Source of the DNA: Planctomycetota bacterium
GTDB taxonomy: Bacteria > Planctomycetota > UBA1135 > GCA-002686595
DNA: 64,000 nucleotides
NCBI GenBank assembly: GCA_020853575.1
Contig: JADYYP010000036.1
Location: 62,001 to 126,000, forward strand
Direction of reading: 5' to 3'
The notes under the pieces were generated by a model. That model was not told where the DNA came from and did no database searches. It was given only the letters and a program-made list of their open reading frames with translations. The position numbers and the translations under genes are program-made. Within the stretch, counting starts at the first letter, position 1; each line of letters begins with the position of its first letter. Positions 1 to 7,323 of this stretch are shown one piece after another.

Positions 1-598
1 GGAAGATCTGGGTCTCGTTCGCCGCGCGCACCGAGTAAAACACGATCCCGGGCGCCGCGACGACCTGGAACTGCGACTCGCCTTGGGTGCTGATCTCGAT
101 CTTGCGGCGCGCGTCGCGCCACTGGACCGTGCGCACGAGCTTGCGTTCGCCGGCCTTCTTCTCCTCGACGGTGGCCCACGAGGCCGGCGCACCGCGCAAC
201 TCGCCGCGCATCTCCTCGCGGTCGCGCGTCGAGCGCACGACGTCGCCGCTGTCGACGTCGATCCAGCGCAACTCGGGAACCCCCAGCTCGCGGTCGACGA
301 CCTGCAGGCGCAGATGGCTCTGGGCATCCCAGCCCAAGGTCCTGCTGCCGTTGGAGACGATCGACTCGATCTCGCGCGCGTCGCCGCCGCCCAACGGGAC
401 GATCCAGGCGCGGACGTCGCTGTCCGCGGCATGCGCTCCCGTGACCGCCAGCCAGCGTTGGTCGGGTGAGAGCTGCGCCTCGAGGCGGAACTTCGGCGCG
501 GCGCCCGATTCAGAGGTGGTCGGAAGGGCGAAACCGAGGGTAGGGACGCAGAGCAGTGCGGCGAGCGCCGCACGCCCATTGGGGGTTCGGTGGTGCAT
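1..598 (-). CDS. Secreted protein of unknown function, C-terminus cut by window edge
   Basis: The gene runs off the left edge, leaving 199 codons. The ATG at 598-596 is preceded by GGAGAAG at good spacing. The protein starts with a short basic stretch and a hydrophobic segment (residues about 9-23, ending ALP) that looks like a Sec signal peptide, so it should be exported. The mature part has repeated beta-strand-like stretches with phrases such as LSPDQRWLAVTG, SRTLGWD and LRWIDVDSGD, which resemble TolB/WD40-like propeller blades, as in the N-terminal domain of S9-family peptidases. No catalytic motif is in view. The family cannot be fixed without the missing part. Confidence 0.6.
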   Translation of the reverse strand, partial: MHHRTPNGRAALAALLCVPTLGFALPTTSESGAAPKFRLEAQLSPDQRWLAVTGAHAADSDVRAWIVPLGGGDAREIESIVSNGSRTLGWDAQSHLRLQVVDRELGVPELRWIDVDSGDVVRSTRDREEMRGELRGAPASWATVEEKKAGERKLVRTVQWRDARRKIEISTQGESQFQVVAAPGIVFYSVRAANETQIF

Positions 599-662
599 GG
601 TCTTCTCCACCGCCCGTTTCGGGCCGCGCTGGCGCGCTTCTTGAGCGAATGCGATGTCCTAG

Positions 663-2045
663 CTAGCCGCGCGTCGCGGGGTCGTAGCGATTGACCGCGC
701 CGGGGAACTCGGCGCAGGCGATCTCCCCCACCTTCTTGAGCAGCGCCGGGTCGTCGGTGTCGGCGAACACGTAGAACTTCCACAGGTCGCGATAGGCGCG
801 TTCCAGGTCCTCGAGCCGCGGTACGTGCGCACCGTGTTCGGCGAGCGGCCGCAGCGTCGCGTCTCCCGGCCAACGCACGTGCGTCAAGGCCTCCTTGAGC
901 TGCATCTTGCGCGCGGGGCAGACCACCATGATCTCGACCTCGCGCCCGGTGGCGAAGCGCACCAGGTCCTGCACGCGTTCCTCGACCGCCGTGCGCGCGG
1001 CGTGGCCCTCGAGCGCGAAGTAGCGCTGGACCAGCTCGGCCTGTGCCGCTTCGTTGTGTTGCCGCGGGAACACGCAGGCGCGCTTGGGGAGCCTCCGCGC
1101 CTGGTAGCGCTGCACCAGCGAGCCGATGCGACGCGCTGTCGCGGGCCGCGCGCGTGCTCCGGCGCGCTCGAGCAAGGCCAGCATCGACGCGTCGGTGGTG
1201 TCGTAGAAATCGGCCTCGCCCAGCACGCGCTCCGCCAGCGCGAGCTCGACCGCACGCGCGATCAGGGCGCCGGCCGCGACCTTCGCATGATGGAAGTAGA
1301 CGCGCTCGGAGAAGTAGTAGCGCGCCTCGAGCATGCGCACGATCTCCGAGAGGATGTCCTCGCGCAACACGTTGTGCTTGGCGAGATCGATGTAGACGTT
1401 GCCACTCGAACGGTCGACCTTGAAGTGCGACACCAGCCGCGGGTCGATGCCGATCTTGAGCCCGGTGAAGTACGCGTCGCGCTGCAGGTAGTCGAGGATG
1501 TCCGAACAGATCGTGTCGGAGTTGATCTGGCGCCAATAGGGCGGAACGCGCACGGGAGCGGCGTCGCTGGTAGACAGGATCGCGAGCACGTCGCGCACCA
1601 GCCCGAGCTCGCCGAGCGTGCGCCCGAGCTCGGTCGAAGCGTCGAGCATGCGCTCGAAGCGGTAGGGCGAGTCGTGGCGGTGCAGCAACCCGGCTTGGTC
1701 CTCGACGTGATGGCCGTACGGGATGTGCGTGACGTCGTGCACCAGCGCGGCGATGCGGATCACGCGCGTCTCCTCGGCGGAGATGGCCAGGTGCTCCCGC
1801 GGACGCTCCGCGGCCGCGCGGTTGATGGCGTCGATGATCTGCTGCGAGAGGTGCAGCGTGCCGATCGAATGCTCGAAGCGCGAGTGGCGCGCACCCGGGA
1901 ACACCAGGTCCGCGGAGCCCAGCTGCTTGATGCCGCGCAGGCGCTGCATCTCGCGCGTGTCGAGCACGGAAAGTTCCTCGTGCGTCAGGTAGACGTCCCC
2001 GTGCACCGGATCGCGCACGACACTGAAGCGCTTCTTTTTCTCCAC
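663..2045 (-). CDS. HD-domain phosphohydrolase (dNTPase/SAMHD1-like family)
   Basis: A 460-residue cytosolic protein of the HD superfamily group that includes YdhJ-like proteins and SAMHD1; members hydrolyse nucleotides or other phosphoesters. The N-terminus has the family signature RDPVHGDVYL (residues 11-20), followed by HSRFEHSIG (54-62) and the metal-binding HD pair in LVHDVTHIPYGHH (101-113), which give the His/His-Asp/Asp ligand set. I chose the GTG at 2045, which has GAAAGAG upstream and begins directly before the conserved KKKRF start. An ATG at 2114 would extend it by 23 residues but would overlap the start of the divergent neighbour. The substrate is not predictable from sequence; dGTPase activity is one option. 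Confidence 0.85.
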   Translation of the reverse strand: MEKKKRFSVVRDPVHGDVYLTHEELSVLDTREMQRLRGIKQLGSADLVFPGARHSRFEHSIGTLHLSQQIIDAINRAAAERPREHLAISAEETRVIRIAALVHDVTHIPYGHHVEDQAGLLHRHDSPYRFERMLDASTELGRTLGELGLVRDVLAILSTSDAAPVRVPPYWRQINSDTICSDILDYLQRDAYFTGLKIGIDPRLVSHFKVDRSSGNVYIDLAKHNVLREDILSEIVRMLEARYYFSERVYFHHAKVAAGALIARAVELALAERVLGEADFYDTTDASMLALLERAGARARPATARRIGSLVQRYQARRLPKRACVFPRQHNEAAQAELVQRYFALEGHAARTAVEERVQDLVRFATGREVEIMVVCPARKMQLKEALTHVRWPGDATLRPLAEHGAHVPRLEDLERAYRDLWKFYVFADTDDPALLKKVGEIACAEFPGAVNRYDPATRG

Positions 2046-2112
2046 AGTTCGCTCTTTCGCGGCGCCGATCCTAGCGACGCCGGGTGCTGGGGACGCACCC
2101 GCGAATCCGACC

Positions 2113-3060
2113 ATGTGGGCAACCTGCGTAGCTCTGTGGGCAATGACGACTGCGCGGCTCGTGCGCGAAGAGGCGCCGGTCGCCGCGCCGCCCGTCACGT
2201 GCCGCTTGTTGTGCGAGCGCGTCCAGATCGGGTCGGGCGAGAGCTTCCTCATCGCCCTGCGCGTCGACGTGCCGCCGTCCGCTCGCGTCTCGTGGGAGAA
2301 CCCCGGAGCCGCGGGGCGCGCACTCCACGCCGAGCTGAGCGCGCCCAAGGGCTTCCAGGTGTCGCCCGCGCTGTTCCCGGCGCCCAGCGTGTTCACCGAC
2401 GAGGCCGGTGAGCGCAGCTTCGGCTACGAAACGCGCACGATGCTGTTCTTCCGCGTCGAGGCGCCCGCGGAGCTGGCGCAGGGAACTCGCGTCGAGTTCA
2501 AGGCACGCTTGGACTGGTCCACGGTCGGCGCGCAGGCGTCGGCGGGCCAGGCCGAGGAGCGACTCGAGCTCGCAACCTACCCCGCGCGCGACACCGGCCC
2601 CCGCGAGGGCTCGAGTGAGATCGCCCACTTCGCGGCGCGCCTGCCGCAACCCTTCGCCGAGCTCCAGGGGGCGGCCCACGAGTGGTCGCGCACCTGGGAG
2701 GACACCGGCGAGGGAGCGGGCTTCCGCCTGGACGTGTTGGTCGTCGACGCCAGCGAGCTCGACTTCTATCCGCTCGCCGCCAACGGGCTCGACTGGGCAG
2801 GGAGCTCGACGCAAGCACGCGGCAAGAACCGTGAGCTGCAGCTCGATTTCGTCTCGGACCCTTCGGTCGAGGCGACGCGCGAAGCGCGCGGCGTCGTGCG
2901 CACCGTGCGCAACGGGGTCGAACAGTTCTGGTTGCTGCGCACGAGCTGCGCGCTGCCGAGCGTGGAGCGTGCGCCGGCTCCCAAGAAGCCGCTCAAGAAA
3001 CAGCGCGATCCGCGCCCACGCGAGACGGGCACGGACCGCGGCACCGAGCGCCGAAACTGA
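2113..3060 (+). CDS. DsbD N-terminal-domain-like protein, lacks redox cysteines
   Basis: A 315-residue protein, probably exported: hydrophobic N-terminus with no strong charge, then GESFLIALRVDVPP, WENPGAAGRALHAEL (about residues 60-75), FGYETRTMLFFRVEAP and LDWSTVG. This order matches the immunoglobulin-like N-terminal domain of thiol:disulfide interchange protein DsbD. In DsbD the segment after the conserved DW holds the active cysteine pair; here the equivalent stretch (DWSTVGAQASAGQAEE) has no cysteine, so a reductase role is unlikely and it may be only a binding module. The transmembrane and thioredoxin parts of DsbD are absent. The C-terminus is basic and low in complexity. It is divergent to the HD gene and converges on the GIN lipoprotein gene. 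Confidence 0.6.
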   Translation: MWATCVALWAMTTARLVREEAPVAAPPVTCRLLCERVQIGSGESFLIALRVDVPPSARVSWENPGAAGRALHAELSAPKGFQVSPALFPAPSVFTDEAGERSFGYETRTMLFFRVEAPAELAQGTRVEFKARLDWSTVGAQASAGQAEERLELATYPARDTGPREGSSEIAHFAARLPQPFAELQGAAHEWSRTWEDTGEGAGFRLDVLVVDASELDFYPLAANGLDWAGSSTQARGKNRELQLDFVSDPSVEATREARGVVRTVRNGVEQFWLLRTSCALPSVERAPAPKKPLKKQRDPRPRETGTDRGTERRN

Positions 3061-3061
3061 G

Positions 3062-3085
3062 CGCGGCGTGGCCCACCGCGCCGCG
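3062..3085. terminator. Hairpin between convergent genes, likely bidirectional terminator
   Basis: A 10-bp stem (3062-3071 with 3076-3085, one G-T pair) closes a 4-base loop and lies between the stop of the DsbD-N-like gene and the stop of the GIN lipoprotein gene. There is no clear T-run, as is common in very GC-rich genomes, so factor-independent strength is uncertain. Confidence 0.45.
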
Positions 3086-3092
3086 TCCCGAC

Positions 3093-3803
3093 TCACTCCT
3101 GGCGGATCGAGCCGGCGCCGGAAACCTGCTTGGACAGCTTGGGACTGCCGCGGTAGCGCACGTCACCCGCGCCGCTGATGCTGGCCTCGAGCGTCTCGCT
3201 GGCGTTCACGTGCACGTCGCCGGCGCCGGAGACCGAGACCGAAGCGACCCGCGCCGCGAGATCCTGGAGCTCGAGATCGCCAGCGCCGCTGACCGCCACC
3301 GTCAGCTGGTCGACGGCTCCTCGAGCGCACAGATCGCCAGCCCCGGAGACTTCGAGGCGCAGAGCGGCTCCGCTCGCGCCCTCGATGGCCACGTCGCCCG
3401 CGCCCTCGAGCAGGAACGCGTCGAGCGTCTGGGCCGCGACCACCACGCACGGCTGGTTCTTGAAGCGATAGCGGCCTTCGAGCATGCCGATCTCGAGCAC
3501 GCCGTCCTCGACCACGGTGGTCAACTTGTCGACCAGGTTGTCGTCGCAGGTCACCTGCACGCCGCGCTCCGCTCCGATGCGCACGCGGACATCGGCGCCC
3601 CCGCGCAATCGAATCGCGTGGAACTCCGGCACCTCCCGCGCCTGAGTTTGGGCAACGCCCGAACCGCGGAGGACCTCGCCTCGGGCGTCGTCGGACCACG
3701 CGGCGTGGGTGTGCAACTCACCCTCGTCGCCGACGACGATGATGCACGAAGAAACGCCGAGCGCGAGCGCGGCACAGACCGGGAGCAGAGCTAGGTACTT
3801 CAT
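3093..3803 (-). CDS. GIN-domain (DUF2807) lipoprotein
   Basis: A 236-residue envelope lipoprotein. The start ATG at 3803 has AAGGAAA five bases upstream; the product begins MKYLALLPVC and has a lipobox ending at Cys20 (LGVSSC). The body is the right-handed beta-helix-like GIN domain of the DUF2807 family: a head segment (FHAIRLRGGADVRVRIG) followed by at least five copies of the repeat VSGAGDV/L, with motifs such as EGAGDVAIEG, VSGAGDLCARG and ISGAGDVRYRG at about 15-20-residue spacing. Members are auto-transporter-adhesin-like surface proteins of unknown role, common in Bacteroidetes and found in Planctomycetes. Confidence 0.88.
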   Translation of the reverse strand: MKYLALLPVCAALALGVSSCIIVVGDEGELHTHAAWSDDARGEVLRGSGVAQTQAREVPEFHAIRLRGGADVRVRIGAERGVQVTCDDNLVDKLTTVVEDGVLEIGMLEGRYRFKNQPCVVVAAQTLDAFLLEGAGDVAIEGASGAALRLEVSGAGDLCARGAVDQLTVAVSGAGDLELQDLAARVASVSVSGAGDVHVNASETLEASISGAGDVRYRGSPKLSKQVSGAGSIRQE

Positions 3804-3853
3804 CGTTTCCTTGATTGGCTTCCCCATGGAACAGGCCGCGCCGCGAGCAGTCC

Positions 3854-3870
3854 GCGGCGCCGAGCGCCGC
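3854..3870 (-). terminator. Candidate terminator hairpin after the acyltransferase gene
   Basis: A perfect 7-bp GC stem with a 3-base loop about 70 bp past the stop of the acyltransferase gene and 50 bp before the GIN lipoprotein start. No T-run follows. It may separate the two units. Confidence 0.3.
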
Positions 3871-3941
3871 TCCCTACAGTGTGCTCCGCGCGAGGTTAGC
3901 GGAAGCGTCGAAGTTCGCGCCGGAATCGCCCTCGGAGGCGC

Positions 3942-4934
3942 TCAGCGGCGCAGCGAGTGCACCAGCGGCCGCGGACCCTGCTGATCGCGCTCGAAGTCGG
4001 CCTTCGAAGCGAGCGCGCGCCAACCTTCCGCGATCAGGATCTGCCCGCAGATCCCGCCCAGCGTGTTTCCGGGGCCCGGCAGGACCAGAGCATCGGGCGC
4101 GTGCTCGCGCAACGCGACTCGAACCGAGAGCGTGAAATCGTAGGGCTCGACGACCTGCGCGCCGAAGGTGTAGTCGGCCAGCGCCGCGACATCCGTCGAC
4201 CACGGTGTGAAACGCACGCCTCGGCCGTCGATCAAGGTCGTGCGCGGCGCGCGGAACTCCAGGCGCGCCAGCTTCGTCCGCGCCTCCTCGGAGGCGGCAC
4301 TCACGAAGGGCGTGTGGTAGGCGCCGTGCTGGATCAGGCGGAAGGGATAGGTGTTCGCGCCGAGCTTGACCTGGGGCAACGCGCGCAGCAGGTGCGCGAT
4401 CCCCTGCTCCGTTCCGGCGAGCACAGCGAAGCCGCCGAGCGCGATCGAAGGCAGTGCCTGGCCAGCGGACGAAACCAACGCCTCATGGACCACGCGCGCC
4501 AGCTCCGGATCGCGGCGCCACTGCGCATCGACCAGCGGGTAGAGCACCTGACCGCCGACGCCATGCCGCTCCTGCAAGAGCGACATCTCCTGCACGAGTC
4601 GGAAGCCGTCGTCGAAAGACAGCGCGCCGCCCACGGCGAGCGCGGTGTACCAGCCCATCGAGTTGCCGGCGACGCACACGCACTCGTCGTTGGCCTGCGC
4701 CGCGCGTGCGTCGAGCATGGTCACCAACCAGATCAAGGGCGAGACGTTCGACGGCTTGAGATGCAGTGCCGCGCTGAAGCGCTCGGCGCTGTCGAGCTCG
4801 CTCAACGGCACCAGGCCGTAGTCCGCGCGCAATTCGTCCGCGCGCCGCACCCACGGCTCGTCGGCGTCGAGCGTGCGCATCGTCTTCTCGGTGTACGAGC
4901 CGCGCCCGGCGCACAGGATCGCGATGCGCTTCAT
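3942..4934 (-). CDS. FabD-like acyltransferase, coupled to 2-oxoacid dehydrogenase E1
   Basis: A 330-residue protein of the malonyl-CoA:ACP transacylase fold. Its nucleophile elbow is VAGNSMGWY (Ser92; GHSxG in typical FabD), and the catalytic His is in QHGAYHTPF (His207; GAFHSPLM in FabD). The C-terminal PGPGNTLGG matches the family's GPGKVLTGL-type loop. The usual N-terminal GQGSQ is replaced by CAGRGSY, so substrate binding is altered. Its ATG overlaps the TGA of the upstream E1 gene (ATGA at 4934-4931), implying translational coupling. This suggests it handles an acyl group made by the E1 complex, or supplies starter or extender units. It is not the housekeeping FabD of a fab operon; no ACP or ketosynthase gene is adjacent. 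Confidence 0.75.
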   Translation of the reverse strand: MKRIAILCAGRGSYTEKTMRTLDADEPWVRRADELRADYGLVPLSELDSAERFSAALHLKPSNVSPLIWLVTMLDARAAQANDECVCVAGNSMGWYTALAVGGALSFDDGFRLVQEMSLLQERHGVGGQVLYPLVDAQWRRDPELARVVHEALVSSAGQALPSIALGGFAVLAGTEQGIAHLLRALPQVKLGANTYPFRLIQHGAYHTPFVSAASEEARTKLARLEFRAPRTTLIDGRGVRFTPWSTDVAALADYTFGAQVVEPYDFTLSVRVALREHAPDALVLPGPGNTLGGICGQILIAEGWRALASKADFERDQQGPRPLVHSLRR

Positions 4935-7159
4935 GCGAGCCTCCGCGCCGCGGCGACGATCTCCTCGTCCTGCATCAGCACCACGCTGGTGGCCGAACCC
5001 AACGGGACATAGGTATCGGCGGCGCGCACCGACCCGAGCTTGCCGCGGTAGCCGCGCTCCGCCAAGTCCGCGACGACCGCGTCCGCGATCCCGCCGCCCG
5101 TCGCGCGGCACTCGTCGGCGACGAGCACCGCGCCGCACTCGCTGGCGTGGCGCGCGATGGCCTCGAAGGGCAGCGGGTTCAGCCAGCGCACGTCGAGCAC
5201 GCGCACCCGCAGGCCGTGGCGCTGCTCGAGCATTCGCGCCGCGCGCAGCGAGAGCCGCAGCCCGTTGGCGTAGCTCACGATCAGCAGCTCGCACGGGCCT
5301 TCGCCGTACACACCGACGTCACCGGGCAGCAACAGCTCCGCGCGCGGCGGTGGATAGTCGAACAGCCACAGATTGTCGCCGTCGGCGTGCAGATCGCGTT
5401 CGTGGTACAGCGCGATCGGTTCCAGGAACACCACGACGCGCTTGCAGGCCTTGGCCGTCGCGATCGCCCCACGCAGCATGCGCACGGCGTCGTCGCCGCG
5501 CGCCGGCACCGCCAACATCAGACCCGGGATGTCGCGCAGCGCACCGATCGAGTTGTCGTTGTGGAAGTGCCCGCCGAAGCCCTTTTGGTACGCCAGGCCC
5601 TGCACGCGCACCACCATCGGGTTGGAGAACTGCCCGTTGGAGAAGTAGTGCAGCGAGCACGCCTCGCCGCGCAATTGGTCGAGCGCGTTGTGGATGTAGG
5701 CGAGGTACTGGATCTCCGGCAGCGGCAAGAGACCGATGTGCGCCGCGCCCTGCGCCAGCCCGAGGATCGAGGTCTCGTCGAGCAACGTGTCGAAGGCCCG
5801 CGCCAGGCCGAACTTCTTCTGCAACTCGGCGGTCACGCCGTAGACGCCGCCCTTCTTGCCACTGTCCTCGCCGAACAGGAGCAGCTCCGGCCGCCGCAGG
5901 AACTCGTCGTGCAGACAGGCGTTGACGTGAGCCGCGAGCGTCTTCTTCGTCGCACTGGATTGCTCCTCGGGCAGCTTGCCGAAGTGCCCGCGGCGCACGG
6001 AGTCGTCGACCTGTGCACGGGCCGCGGCGCGGACCGCGACTTCGTCGTACGGCGCGAGCGGGGCCACGACCTGCTCGCGCGTGGTGAGCCTCGGTCGCCG
6101 CGTGGCCTCCTCACCCGCGGCGTTCACGCGCTCGCGCGTGTCGCGCACCAGCGCGCGCAGGGTCGCGGGCGTCGCCGCGCCACACTCGACCAGGCGTCGG
6201 GCATTGCGAAACACGGGGTCGAGCCGTTCGACGGCCTCGATTTCCTCGAGCGAGTGGTAGGTCGTCTCGACGTCGGAACCGGCGTGGCCCCAGAGTCGAA
6301 CGGTCTCCAAGTGCAGGAACACGGGACGGCGCGTGCCGCGGCAGGCCTCGATCGCCTCGCGCACGGAGTCGTACACGGCGTCGAGCTCACCCGCGGCGCG
6401 CACGTAGCGCAGGTGAGGCTGGTGCGAGAAAGTCTCGGCGATCCAGTCGCGCGGCGTGGGCACCGAAATCCCGATGCCGTTGTCCTCGCACACGAAGAGG
6501 ATCGGGCACGGACTCCCCTGGCGCGTCGCGTAACGCGCGAAGCTGAAGCCTGCGAGTGCGGTGCAGTGGTTCGCGGAGGCGTCGCCGAAGGTGCAAGCGA
6601 CGATCGCGTCGCCGGGAAGCTCGTGCGCGATGCCCAGGCGCCGTGCGCGCGCCAACGCCACGGCCAGGCCGACGGCCTTGGGTAGGTGCGACGCGATCGT
6701 GCTCGTCTGCGGCGGCACCCACAGCTTGCGGCTGCCCCACACCTTGTGGCGTCCTCCGCTCGCGGGATCCTCCGCGGAGGCCACCAGCGAGAGCAACGTG
6801 TCGAACACCGGCGTCGCGCCTGCGTCGTGCCGCGCGCGCGCTTGCATCAAGCCACCGGAGCGATAGTGCAGGAAGCACGGGTCGTCGGGGCGCAGCAGCG
6901 CGCCGAGCAGCGCGTTGTTCTCGTGGCCGGCGCTGCTGATCGTGTAGAAGCTGCGGTTGGACTTCTTGAGCTCGCGCGCGGCGACGTCGAGCGCGCGCGA
7001 GGCGACTTGGTCCTCGAACACGGCCAGCGCGACGCGCGCGGTCAGTGAACTCCCGGGGCTGAGCGGCTCATCGGGTTCGAGGAGCCGCGGCGCCGCCTGC
7101 GCGCTCTCGAGCCAGCGGTCGAGGTTGTGCTCGACCGCGGCGACACGGTTGGTGCTCAT
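4931..7159 (-). CDS. Fused alpha/beta 2-oxoacid dehydrogenase E1 (branched-chain type likely)
   Basis: A 742-residue thiamine-diphosphate enzyme in which the alpha and beta E1 subunits are one chain. The alpha part (about 1-380) has the conserved SSAGHENNALLGALLRPDD (75-93), HYRSGG, and the ThDP motif FGDASANH...CEDNGIG (GD 192-193, Asn227). The beta part (about 410-742) starts TLAAHVNACLHDEF, continues LLFGEDSGKKGGVYGVT, and includes LPEIQYLAYIHNALDQ. It oxidatively decarboxylates a 2-oxoacid and passes the acyl group to a lipoyl E2. The fused form is known for branched-chain or pyruvate-type E1 in several phyla. No E2 or E3 gene is in the window. Substrate is inferred only. It overlaps the acyltransferase gene. 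Confidence 0.85.
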   Translation of the reverse strand: MSTNRVAAVEHNLDRWLESAQAAPRLLEPDEPLSPGSSLTARVALAVFEDQVASRALDVAARELKKSNRSFYTISSAGHENNALLGALLRPDDPCFLHYRSGGLMQARARHDAGATPVFDTLLSLVASAEDPASGGRHKVWGSRKLWVPPQTSTIASHLPKAVGLAVALARARRLGIAHELPGDAIVACTFGDASANHCTALAGFSFARYATRQGSPCPILFVCEDNGIGISVPTPRDWIAETFSHQPHLRYVRAAGELDAVYDSVREAIEACRGTRRPVFLHLETVRLWGHAGSDVETTYHSLEEIEAVERLDPVFRNARRLVECGAATPATLRALVRDTRERVNAAGEEATRRPRLTTREQVVAPLAPYDEVAVRAAARAQVDDSVRRGHFGKLPEEQSSATKKTLAAHVNACLHDEFLRRPELLLFGEDSGKKGGVYGVTAELQKKFGLARAFDTLLDETSILGLAQGAAHIGLLPLPEIQYLAYIHNALDQLRGEACSLHYFSNGQFSNPMVVRVQGLAYQKGFGGHFHNDNSIGALRDIPGLMLAVPARGDDAVRMLRGAIATAKACKRVVVFLEPIALYHERDLHADGDNLWLFDYPPPRAELLLPGDVGVYGEGPCELLIVSYANGLRLSLRAARMLEQRHGLRVRVLDVRWLNPLPFEAIARHASECGAVLVADECRATGGGIADAVVADLAERGYRGKLGSVRAADTYVPLGSATSVVLMQDEEIVAAARRLA

Positions 7160-7323
7160 GGGGGGCGCAGAGGATAGCGCCCGAGGCAAGCGAGGCGAGC
7201 GCGGCGAGCGTGGTCCCTGGGTTCCCTGGAGAAAGTCCGTAGCGCCTGGCCCGAAACCGCCTTCGAGCTGCGCGGTGGGCTGCGAGCAGCGCGCGGTCCC
7301 CCACAACCGAGCAACCTCCCACC

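Noticed and set aside
825..2411. A 528-codon plus-strand frame opposite the HD-domain gene
   Set aside because: Its product is low-complexity and Arg/Asp-rich, and the minus strand has a clear conserved HD protein. It is a high-GC shadow of that gene.
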